Assembly (NCBI GenBank): GCA_033762735.1
Contig: JANRLJ010000040.1
Span: 124,001-188,000 of the forward strand
Direction of reading: 5' to 3'
Length of the DNA: 64,000 bases
Source: JANRLJ01 sp033762735
GTDB lineage: Bacteria; Chloroflexota; Anaerolineae; Aggregatilineales; Phototrophicaceae
In this document: one piece after another, positions 25,652-32,234 of the stretch
Position numbering within the stretch: the first letter of the stretch is position 1
Layout: each line of letters starts with the position of its first letter
Program-made: the position numbers and the translations under genes
The notes under the pieces: generated by a model
What the model saw: the letters and a program-made list of their open reading frames with translations, nothing else
Database searches by the model: none
Told to the model about the DNA's origin: nothing

Positions 25652-25700
25652 CCATCGTTAGCTTTCCGCTCTGGACAGTGCGCCAGCACCACACAGGGCA

Positions 25701-25718
25701 TTCCCGTGGAAAGGGGAA
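25701..25718 (+). promoter_or_regulatory. Small hairpin in the rpsF leader
   Basis: TTCCC (25701-25705) can pair with GGGAA (25714-25718), placing the likely SD (AAGGGG) in the loop and stem just before the rpsF start. Many bacteria control this operon through an S6:S18-binding leader; whether this hairpin is that element is not shown by the sequence. Confidence 0.25.
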
Positions 25719-25730
25719 CTTCATATTTCA

Positions 25731-26021
25731 ATGAAACGAGCATACGAGCTTACGTTTATCGTGCGTGTTGACGCCAACGAAGAAGTCATGAATGATGTCG
25801 TCAACCAGGTCAAAGGGTTTGTCGAAACCAATGACGCGGGCACGGTCACCAAGATCGACCGCTGGGGCCGTCGTAAGCTGGCCTATGAAATCGACAAGCA
25901 GCGCGAAGGCTACTACGTGCTGATGCTGGCCGATATTGATCCCGATTCGGTGCCCGAACTGGAACGCAACATCCGCCTCACCCCGTCCGTTCTGCGTTAC
26001 CTGCTGATCCGGCCTGACTAA
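25731..26021 (+). CDS. rpsF: Ribosomal protein bS6
   Basis: A 96-residue small-subunit protein that pairs with bS18 on 16S rRNA. It shows YELTFIVRVDA at the start, the KIDRWGRRKLAYEIDKQREGYY core, and the C-terminal RYLLIRPD, with normal family length. It is the first gene of the conserved rpsF-ssb-rpsR operon. The SD AAGGGG is about 14 bases from the ATG, slightly far, and lies in a possible leader hairpin. Confidence 0.97.
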   Translation: MKRAYELTFIVRVDANEEVMNDVVNQVKGFVETNDAGTVTKIDRWGRRKLAYEIDKQREGYYVLMLADIDPDSVPELERNIRLTPSVLRYLLIRPD

Positions 26022-26071
26022 ATCCCACACGGGCAGCTCAGCAGCACGTTTTCGTCATCAAGGGGGACTCC

Positions 26072-26467
26072 ATGGGACGCGGGCTTAACAAAGTCATGAT
26101 TATTGGTTATGTGGGGCGCGAACCTGAAATGCGCTACACGCCCAGTGGTCGGCCAGTCACCAGCTTCAGTGTGGCGACCAGCCGCACCTGGACGTCTTCC
26201 GAAGGAGAGCGGCGCGAAGAAACCGAATGGTTTAACGTCGTCGCCTGGGGTAATCTGGCTGAAATCTGCAAGGCGCACCTTTCCAAAAACCAGCAGGTAT
26301 ATGTGGAAGGGCGTTTGCAGACGCGCGGCTGGGAAGATGAAAGCGGCAAGAAGCACTTCCGCACCGAACTTGTCGCCAATGAGATGATCCTGCTGGGCGA
26401 CCGCCGCCAGCACCATACCGAATTTGATTATGACTCCGAGGACGACAGCGGCGATTATGCGTTTTAA
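26072..26467 (+). CDS. ssb: Single-stranded DNA-binding protein
   Basis: A 131-residue OB-fold protein. The N-terminus GLNKVMIIGYVGREPEMRYT, the loop TEWFNVVAWGNLAEI and the strand QVYVEGRLQTRGWED are typical SSB. The C-terminal tail is acidic and ends DDSGDYAF, a relaxed version of the usual DDDIPF partner-binding tip. SD AGGGGG precedes the ATG. It lies between rpsF and rpsR. Confidence 0.97.
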   Translation: MGRGLNKVMIIGYVGREPEMRYTPSGRPVTSFSVATSRTWTSSEGERREETEWFNVVAWGNLAEICKAHLSKNQQVYVEGRLQTRGWEDESGKKHFRTELVANEMILLGDRRQHHTEFDYDSEDDSGDYAF

Positions 26468-26544
26468 CGCCTTCCGCTGCCTGCCTTGCGAGATCAGTAC
26501 ACTGCAATAACCGACCAATCTGAAGAACAGGAAACCAGACGAAC

Positions 26545-26868
26545 ATGGAAAATCAGGGAAGACCACCACGCGATAGAGGCCGCCGCCGTGACGACGACCG
26601 CGCTGACGGCGACGATTTCGACAGCAGAGACAGCGGGGGCGATGAGGGGGGCAAGCGTGGCCGCCGCCGCCAGAACAGCTACTGCCCCGAAGGCAAGTGC
26701 TTCGACTATAAGGACATCGACACCCTGCGCCGTTATGTGACGGAAGCAGGCAAGATCAAGCCCCGCCGTCAGACGGGCAACTGCTCGCGCTGCCAGCGTG
26801 AACTGGCGAGGGAAATCAAGCGGGCGCGTCATCTGGCGCTGCTGCCGTTCACCTCTTCGACCGACTGA
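26545..26868 (+). CDS. rpsR: Ribosomal protein bS18
   Basis: A 107-residue bS18. The first 40 residues are an unusually long, charged Arg/Asp/Gly-rich extension; the core runs from CPEGKCFDYKD to IKRARHLALLPF. Cys pairs CPEGKC and CSRC supply four possible zinc ligands, the so-called C+ form of the protein. No typical SD is visible beyond AACAGG. It is the last gene of the operon, followed by a strong hairpin. Confidence 0.95.
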   Translation: MENQGRPPRDRGRRRDDDRADGDDFDSRDSGGDEGGKRGRRRQNSYCPEGKCFDYKDIDTLRRYVTEAGKIKPRRQTGNCSRCQRELAREIKRARHLALLPFTSSTD

Positions 26869-26895
26869 CATCCAATCATGAGGTTAGAGACAAAA

Positions 26896-26934
26896 GGATG
26901 TGGGCGCGGCGCCTTTGTCGCGCCACCCATATCC
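26896..26934 (+). terminator. Hairpin after rpsR
   Basis: Arms GGAT-G-TGGG and CCCA-T-ATCC, extended inside by GCGCGGC/GTCGCGC pairing with small bulges around a CCTTT loop. It starts 27 bases after the rpsR stop. A clear T-run is lacking (TGACAACTTATTTC follows), so termination is probable but not certain. Confidence 0.45.
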
Positions 26935-26965
26935 TGACAACTTATTTCGACTCCCTCATTGCCAT

Positions 26966-27013
26966 AGGCTTAGTTCACTTAAGCCTGATGAATTAGGCCT
27001 AATTTCATTAGGA
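26966..27013 (+). promoter_or_regulatory. AT-rich palindromes overlapping the ribosome binding region
   Basis: Two inverted repeats sit side by side. AGGCTTA (26966-26972) pairs with TAAGCCT (26980-26986), and a perfect 14-base palindrome AATTAGGCCTAATT lies at 26991-27004. The SD of the next gene (AGGAG, 27009-27013) follows at once inside a third TTAGG. This looks like a repressor operator or an RNA element that controls access to the SD. Confidence 0.45.
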
Positions 27014-27025
27014 GCCAGTTTTCTT

Positions 27026-28603
27026 ATGTCGAAAAGACGACAAACGACGGGGATGCCGAAACCCGAAAGAAGAACGCCCCCGCCTGTCGATACCGGCGCG
27101 AGCGGGAAAGCCAAGCGCGACCAGCAGCCGATACGTGAATTTCGCTCCAGGGCAGAGCGCGAAGCTGAAATCCAGCGCTATGTGATTCTCGGCACGGCGG
27201 CTGCCATTGGTGTCGTTGTGGTGATTCTGGGTATCGCGCTGATCGTCAGCGAATTCATCAACCCACGCCGCGCGGTGGCCTCGGTGAATGGTGACAGCAT
27301 CAGCGTGGCCGAATTTGAAGATCAGGTGCGGCTGCAGCGGTTGATCGCCAACGAGCGCATCAACAACGGCATTGCCCAGTTCCTCTCGTTCGGCTTCACC
27401 AGCGACCCCAATGAAGCCTTTAATCAACTGCTGCAAAGCGATCCCGAACTCAGCAGCCTGTGGAACGAACTCAGTGTCCCCGATCAGTTGGGCATCCGTG
27501 TGCTGAACAACATAATTGATGATCGGCTGATTCGGGCTGAGGCCGAAAATCGGGGGCTGAACGTCACCGAAGAAGACATTCAGGAACAGATTAACCAGTT
27601 CTTCAGTTATGATCCTGAACGAGTAGCTGAACTGGAAGCTGCTGCCGAGGCAACGCCGGAAAGCACCGCAGAAGGCACTGCCGAAGCCACCGCAGAAGGC
27701 ACTGAATCCGCCGCTGTGACGAGCGACGTGACCGCTGAAGCATCTGCTGAAGCTGAGGCCACCACCGACCCCGATGCGACCCCCGCGCTGCTGCCTGGTG
27801 GTGTAACTGCAACGCCCGTCCCGACCGCGACTGCCACGCCGCTGGTGTCGCCGACCCCATCCGCGACACCGACCGGCACGCCTACACCAACGGCAACACC
27901 CGAAGGCACGGCTGAATCAACCGCTGAAGCGACCGATGTTGTGCCCACGCCTACCCTGCTGCCGACCTTGCCGCCGCCCGCGACTCGTTCCGCCGATCAG
28001 ATTCGCGAAGCCTATGAGGATGCACAGGACGTTTTCTACCGCCGCGCCCGCGATCTGGGAATCAGCCGCGCACAGGTCGACAACTATTTTGAGGGGCTGG
28101 CGATTCGCGAGAAACTGCGCGAGGCCATCGGCGAAGAACAGGTCGGGGACACTGCGACCTGGGCGAATGTACGCCATATCCTCGTCCCGCTGGAAAATCA
28201 GGAACGCGCCCAGGATATTCTGGATGCGCTGAATAACGGCGAGTCGTTCGCGGCACTGGCGCGTACCAGTTCGACTGACACGGGTTCAGGCGCACGCGGC
28301 GGTGAACTGGATTGGGCCGACATCAGCAATTATGTCGAACCCTTCCGCGAAGCCGTGCGCAACGCCGCCATTGGCGAAATCGTCGGACCGGTCGAATCCG
28401 AATTCGGCTATCACATTATTCAGGTACGTGCCCGCGAGGAACGCCCGGTAGAAGGTGAGAATACCACCGCTATCAATCAGGCCTTCGATCAATGGCTGGA
28501 AGATTACCGCACCGCGCAGGAAGAGGCGGGCAACGTGGACACCAACTCCATCTGGACGGATTTCGTCCCTGAAGACCCGGCCTTCGTCTACGAACCACGC
28601 TAA
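27026..28603 (+). CDS. Membrane-anchored PpiC-type peptidyl-prolyl isomerase (SurA/PrsA-like)
   Basis: A 525-residue foldase. A basic cytoplasmic tail (1-50) and one membrane helix (51-75) lead to a SurA-like N-domain beginning AVASVNGDSISVAEFEDQV. Residues about 205-320 are a low-complexity Glu/Ala/Thr then Pro/Thr insertion. The rotamase domain (about 378-475) has WANVRHILVPL, ARTSSTDTGSGARGGELDW and GPVESEFGYHIIQV. It probably helps exported proteins fold outside the membrane. The start at 27026 has AGGAG upstream; a longer frame to 26900 runs through the hairpin and palindromes and is rejected. Confidence 0.88.
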   Translation: MSKRRQTTGMPKPERRTPPPVDTGASGKAKRDQQPIREFRSRAEREAEIQRYVILGTAAAIGVVVVILGIALIVSEFINPRRAVASVNGDSISVAEFEDQVRLQRLIANERINNGIAQFLSFGFTSDPNEAFNQLLQSDPELSSLWNELSVPDQLGIRVLNNIIDDRLIRAEAENRGLNVTEEDIQEQINQFFSYDPERVAELEAAAEATPESTAEGTAEATAEGTESAAVTSDVTAEASAEAEATTDPDATPALLPGGVTATPVPTATATPLVSPTPSATPTGTPTPTATPEGTAESTAEATDVVPTPTLLPTLPPPATRSADQIREAYEDAQDVFYRRARDLGISRAQVDNYFEGLAIREKLREAIGEEQVGDTATWANVRHILVPLENQERAQDILDALNNGESFAALARTSSTDTGSGARGGELDWADISNYVEPFREAVRNAAIGEIVGPVESEFGYHIIQVRAREERPVEGENTTAINQAFDQWLEDYRTAQEEAGNVDTNSIWTDFVPEDPAFVYEPR

Positions 28604-28649
28604 CGCCAGCACCCTCAAACACCCGGCAGAATAACAATCACCGAGTAAG

Positions 28650-28674
28650 CCCCTCTCATTCACGAGAGGGGTTT
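28650..28674 (+). terminator. Terminator after the PpiC-type foldase gene
   Basis: Perfect arms CCCCTCTC (28650-28657) and GAGAGGGG (28664-28671) around a six-base loop, followed by TTTG. It lies 46 bases after the stop and directly upstream of the fhaA promoter, so it insulates the two units. Confidence 0.65.
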
Positions 28675-28708
28675 GCGATGGGTGAGGATGAAACCACCCA
28701 CTGCCGGA

Positions 28709-28737
28709 TTGTCACGCTTTTTGGCCTCGGCTATAAT
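28709..28737 (+). promoter_or_regulatory. Strong promoter of the fhaA operon
   Basis: -35 TTGTCA (28709-28714, five of six), 17-base spacer, -10 TATAAT (28732-28737, perfect). The expected transcription start, about seven bases on, falls at or beside the ATG at 28745, which would make the mRNA leaderless. Confidence 0.7.
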
Positions 28738-28744
28738 GCCCGTG

Positions 28745-29518
28745 ATGAGAAACCAGCATATTGCGCGATTAGAAGCACATCTGGAACAGTTGGTCGAAGG
28801 CGCTTTTGCCAATCTGTTTGGCAAGAGGATTCGCGCACAGGATTTGGCACTGCAACTGGCGCGGGCGATGGAAGACAATCTTCAAAACAGTCGTGGGAGC
28901 GATACCCGATTGATCGCCCCTGACCATTACCTTATCCACGCGCACCCCGCTGTTCATGAGTCCCTGCTCGAAGAACATCTCAACCTCAGCCATACCCTGG
29001 CGCAGCATCTTGTCGAACTGGCGACGCTGTCGGGGTATCGCCTGCTGAACACCCCTGACGTGAAGATTCTGGCGGATGACAGCCTTGCTGTGGGTGGGCT
29101 GACGGTTTCCGCCACGCACAGCACTCGCCCGGAAAACAGCACTGCCGCCCTGCAAAAAGTCGATCTACCCCTGCTAACGGAAAAACCCCGCAACGCGCAG
29201 CTTGTTATCGGCACACGCATTATCCCGATAACGACCGATGTGGTGAACATTGGGCGCAGCCGTGAGAATCATGTGGTGCTGGATGACCCGTATGTCTCGC
29301 GTCATCATGTTCAGCTTCGGCTGCATCAGGGCGCTTATCTGCTGTTCGACGTTCACAGCCAGGGCGGCACCCTGGTCAATGACGTGCAGGTCAGGGAGCA
29401 TCGCCTGAACGCCGGGGATATGATCCGCATCGGGCAGACGCAGATGCTTTATCTGGAAGACGACCCGCTGAGCGACTCCCAGGAAAACGCGACCCAACCT
29501 CTCGACACAGACTTTTAA
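28745..29518 (+). CDS. fhaA: FhaA-like protein: DUF3662 plus FHA domain
   Basis: A 257-residue cytoplasmic protein. Residues 1-125 match the DUF3662/FhaA N-terminal domain (LEAHLEQLVEGAFANLFGKR, then LARAMEDN and a DHYLIHAHP strand). Residues about 165-240 are an FHA phosphothreonine-binding domain with NIGRSRENHVVLDD, VSRHHVQLRL and a GGTLVNDVQV strand in place of the usual NGT turn. In Actinobacteria FhaA binds phosphorylated cell-wall proteins next to rodA, pbpA and Ser/Thr kinases. The longer frame to 28673 starts inside the terminator, so the ATG at 28745 is preferred. First gene of a five-gene run. Confidence 0.88.
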   Translation: MRNQHIARLEAHLEQLVEGAFANLFGKRIRAQDLALQLARAMEDNLQNSRGSDTRLIAPDHYLIHAHPAVHESLLEEHLNLSHTLAQHLVELATLSGYRLLNTPDVKILADDSLAVGGLTVSATHSTRPENSTAALQKVDLPLLTEKPRNAQLVIGTRIIPITTDVVNIGRSRENHVVLDDPYVSRHHVQLRLHQGAYLLFDVHSQGGTLVNDVQVREHRLNAGDMIRIGQTQMLYLEDDPLSDSQENATQPLDTDF

Positions 29519-29531
29519 GGGCGGCTGCCTG

Positions 29532-29981
29532 ATGCGTGTGGAAGTCGAACTGATCCTCTTTATCCTGCGGATTGTTTCGGCGCTGCTGCTGGTCGGGATG
29601 GTAGGGGCGCTGTTCTGGATTCTATGGCGCGATTATCAGAGTACGCTCGATCAGGTACGCGCCAACCGCCGCTCACATGGTCAACTGGTCGCGCTGCAGG
29701 AGATGGACGGCACCTATATTCTCGTCGGGGAGGTTTACCCACTGCTGCCGATCACGACGCTGGGGCGCGCCCCAACCAATGCCGTCATCGTCAACGACAG
29801 CTTCGCCAGCAGCGAACACGCCATGATCGTCCTGCGCAGCGGACAGTGGTGGCTGGAAGACCGCCAGAGCCGCAACGGCACACTGCTTAACGATATTCCG
29901 GTCAGGCAGCCGATGGTGATGACCAACGGCGATGTCATTGGCATTGGCAACCGCCGCTACCGGCTCGAATTACAGCCCTGA
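29532..29981 (+). CDS. fhaB: FhaB-like protein: membrane helix plus FHA domain
   Basis: A 149-residue protein with one N-terminal membrane helix (about residues 7-31) and a cytoplasmic FHA domain (about 76-145). The phosphothreonine-binding landmarks are TLGRAPTNAVIVND, SSEHAMIVL and DRQSRNGTLLNDIPV. It is the classic FhaB/FipA layout and starts 13 bases after fhaA. It probably recruits phosphorylated partners to the membrane near FtsW/RodA. No kinase gene is visible in the window. Confidence 0.87.
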   Translation: MRVEVELILFILRIVSALLLVGMVGALFWILWRDYQSTLDQVRANRRSHGQLVALQEMDGTYILVGEVYPLLPITTLGRAPTNAVIVNDSFASSEHAMIVLRSGQWWLEDRQSRNGTLLNDIPVRQPMVMTNGDVIGIGNRRYRLELQP

Positions 29982-30018
29982 TACGCCTTTTCAACACCTG
30001 AAACGGAGAAAAATGCTT

Positions 30019-30900
30019 ATGACAGAATCCACACCCATCGCCCGCATTGCCGTGATTGGTGGTTCAGGGCTGTATAACATGCCCGAAATTACGGATAAAG
30101 TCACCGTCACCATCGACACACCCTTTGGCAGACCGAGCGGCGACATTACCATCGGAACGCTGCGTGGCAAGCGCGTTGCCTTTCTGCCCCGGCATGGCGT
30201 CGGTCATGTGTATACGCCTACGACCGTCCCCTACCGCGCCAATATCTACGCGCTCAAAACCCTGGGTGTCAGCTTCATCATCGGCGTGAACGCCTGCGGG
30301 TCGCTGCGAGAAGACTATGCACCCGGTCACATCGTCATCCCTGACCAGCTTTTCGACCATACGAAAGCTGACCGGGGACGCTCATTCTTCGATACCGGGC
30401 TGGTAGGGCATGTTTCGGTTGCCGAACCGTTCTGCCCTGAACTGAGCGAGCAGGTCTTTCGTGCGGTGCAGCAGGTCGGCGGCACGGTTCACAAAGGCGG
30501 CACGTTTATTATCATCGAAGGCCCACGCTTCAGCACCAGGGGCGAAAGCCACATTTACCGCCAGTGGGGTTGCAGCCTGATCGGGATGACGACCGCGCCG
30601 GAAGCCTTCCTTGCCAGCGAGGCCGAAATTGCCTATGCCACAATGGCACACATCACCGATTACGATGTGTGGCACGAACATCCGGTGACGGTCGAAATGG
30701 TTATGGAGACCATGAAGCACAACCTTGAAACCGCGCAGCAGGCGATTGCGGCAGCGGTTGAAGGGCTGGACGAAAATGCGGTCTATGCCTGCCATTCCGC
30801 CCTGCAGAACGCCATCATGACAAGTCGGGGAATGATCCCCCCAGAGATGGTCGAACGGCTGCGGCCAATCGTCGGGCATTACGTCGGTCAGTCCATTTGA
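30019..30900 (+). CDS. mtnP: S-methyl-5'-thioadenosine phosphorylase
   Basis: A 293-residue purine-phosphorylase-fold enzyme that releases adenine and methylthioribose 1-phosphate from methylthioadenosine, the step before mtnA. Landmarks are IAVIGGSGLYNMPE, FLPRHGVGHVYTP, VNACGSLRED, IIIEGPRFSTRGES and GMTTAPEAFLASEAEIAYATM followed by TDYDVW. The Asp in TDYD fits 6-aminopurine substrates. GGAG is ten bases before the ATG at 30019 and only four before the alternative ATG at 30013. It is set between fhaB and ftsW/rodA, and its stop overlaps the ftsW start by one base. Confidence 0.93.
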   Translation: MTESTPIARIAVIGGSGLYNMPEITDKVTVTIDTPFGRPSGDITIGTLRGKRVAFLPRHGVGHVYTPTTVPYRANIYALKTLGVSFIIGVNACGSLREDYAPGHIVIPDQLFDHTKADRGRSFFDTGLVGHVSVAEPFCPELSEQVFRAVQQVGGTVHKGGTFIIIEGPRFSTRGESHIYRQWGCSLIGMTTAPEAFLASEAEIAYATMAHITDYDVWHEHPVTVEMVMETMKHNLETAQQAIAAAVEGLDENAVYACHSALQNAIMTSRGMIPPEMVERLRPIVGHYVGQSI

Positions 30901-32222
30901 TGTCGGTTACGTACCAGGGTACGCAGACCATTGTAGAAGGCGCACCGCTGCTCACGTCGCGCACCGAAGCGCATCTGTTGTGGCTGGCGGGTGGCTTCGT
31001 GCTGGTCAATTTCGCCGCGCTCACGCTCATCCGGCCAGAAAACTGGTTGTCACACCTGCTGTGCGTCCTGATCTGGGTCTTAAGCGCTGTCGTGAGTCAC
31101 CGTGTTCTGAGGTTGACCCTGCCCGGACACGATGTGCTGCTGCTGCCCGTCGTGCTGTTCCTGAGCGGTTGGGGTCTGGCGGCAATTGAACGCCTCGCGC
31201 CGCGCTTTGGAGATCGTCAGGCGTTGTGGCTGGCGCTCTCGGTTATGGTGATGCTGGCTGTCGCCAGTTTCCCGCGTGTGCTGTACTGGCTGCGCAATTA
31301 CCGCTATGTCTGGCTGGTGCTCGGCCTCGGCCTGCTGATCAGCACCATTTTGCTCGGTCGCAACCCCACCGGGCAGATCGGCGCACCGCAGTTATGGCTC
31401 GGCTTCGGCGGACTCTATTTTCAGCCGTCGGAAGCGCTCAAGGTGATTCTGGTGGCTTTTCTCGCCAGTTACCTGGGTGAACAGTATCCTGCCATGCGCA
31501 CCGCACAACCCGACGGTCAGCGGCTCGCCCTGTCACCCCGCATCTACGGGCCAATTCTGCTGATGTGGGGTTTGTCGGTCGTGGTGCTCGTGTGGCAGCG
31601 TGACCTGGGTACAGCCATCCTCTTTTTCATGGTGTTTCTGATTTTGCTGTATGTCGCCAGCGGGAATACGCTGATCTTGCTGAGTGGTGCGTTGCTGATT
31701 ACGGCCGCGGCCTTTGTGGCCTATCGTCTGTTTTCGGTCGTGCAGCTGCGCATCGACATCTGGCTCAACCCCTGGCCGGAAGCGGAAGGCCGCGCCTTTC
31801 AACTCGTACAGAGCTTACAGGCCTTCGCATCGGGGGGAATTTTCGGGCAGGGAATCGGACAGGGCGCACCTTATTACATTCCGGTGGTTCATTCCGATTT
31901 CATCTTCGCGGCGATTGCCGAAGAATGGGGCTTGCTCGGCTGCATTGTCGTGGTGATCTGCATTGCCCTGCTGACGATGCGCGGTCTGCGGATTGCGCTG
32001 CTGCAACAGGGGCGCCCGTTTCGGACGCTGCTGGCGGTGGGCTTAAGCAGCCTGATCGGGATTCAAAGCCTGATGATTATGGGCGGGGTGCTGCGCGTGT
32101 TTCCATTGACAGGCGTGACTCTGCCCTTCGTCAGTTACGGCGGCAGTTCACTGCTGATGAGCTTTATCATCGTCGGAATTCTGCTTCGGCTGTCGGTCGA
32201 GGCACAGCAACCGTCGATATAA
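30900..32222 (+). CDS. FtsW/RodA/SpoVE-family peptidoglycan polymerase
   Basis: A 440-residue SEDS protein with about ten to twelve membrane helices. Conserved pieces are VWQRDLGTAILFFMVFL, RIDIWLNPWPEAEG, QSLQAFASGGIFGQGIGQG, VVHSDFIFAAIAEEWGLLG and the C-terminal LPFVSYGGSSLL. SEDS proteins polymerise glycan strands from lipid II and need a class B PBP partner; the PBP-like gene 12 bases downstream is the expected partner but lacks catalytic residues. The ATG overlaps the mtnP stop (TGATG). RodA or FtsW role cannot be told apart from sequence alone; the pbpA-like neighbour favours RodA. Confidence 0.93.
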   Translation: MSVTYQGTQTIVEGAPLLTSRTEAHLLWLAGGFVLVNFAALTLIRPENWLSHLLCVLIWVLSAVVSHRVLRLTLPGHDVLLLPVVLFLSGWGLAAIERLAPRFGDRQALWLALSVMVMLAVASFPRVLYWLRNYRYVWLVLGLGLLISTILLGRNPTGQIGAPQLWLGFGGLYFQPSEALKVILVAFLASYLGEQYPAMRTAQPDGQRLALSPRIYGPILLMWGLSVVVLVWQRDLGTAILFFMVFLILLYVASGNTLILLSGALLITAAAFVAYRLFSVVQLRIDIWLNPWPEAEGRAFQLVQSLQAFASGGIFGQGIGQGAPYYIPVVHSDFIFAAIAEEWGLLGCIVVVICIALLTMRGLRIALLQQGRPFRTLLAVGLSSLIGIQSLMIMGGVLRVFPLTGVTLPFVSYGGSSLLMSFIIVGILLRLSVEAQQPSI

Positions 32223-32234
32223 CACGGGTTCAAC

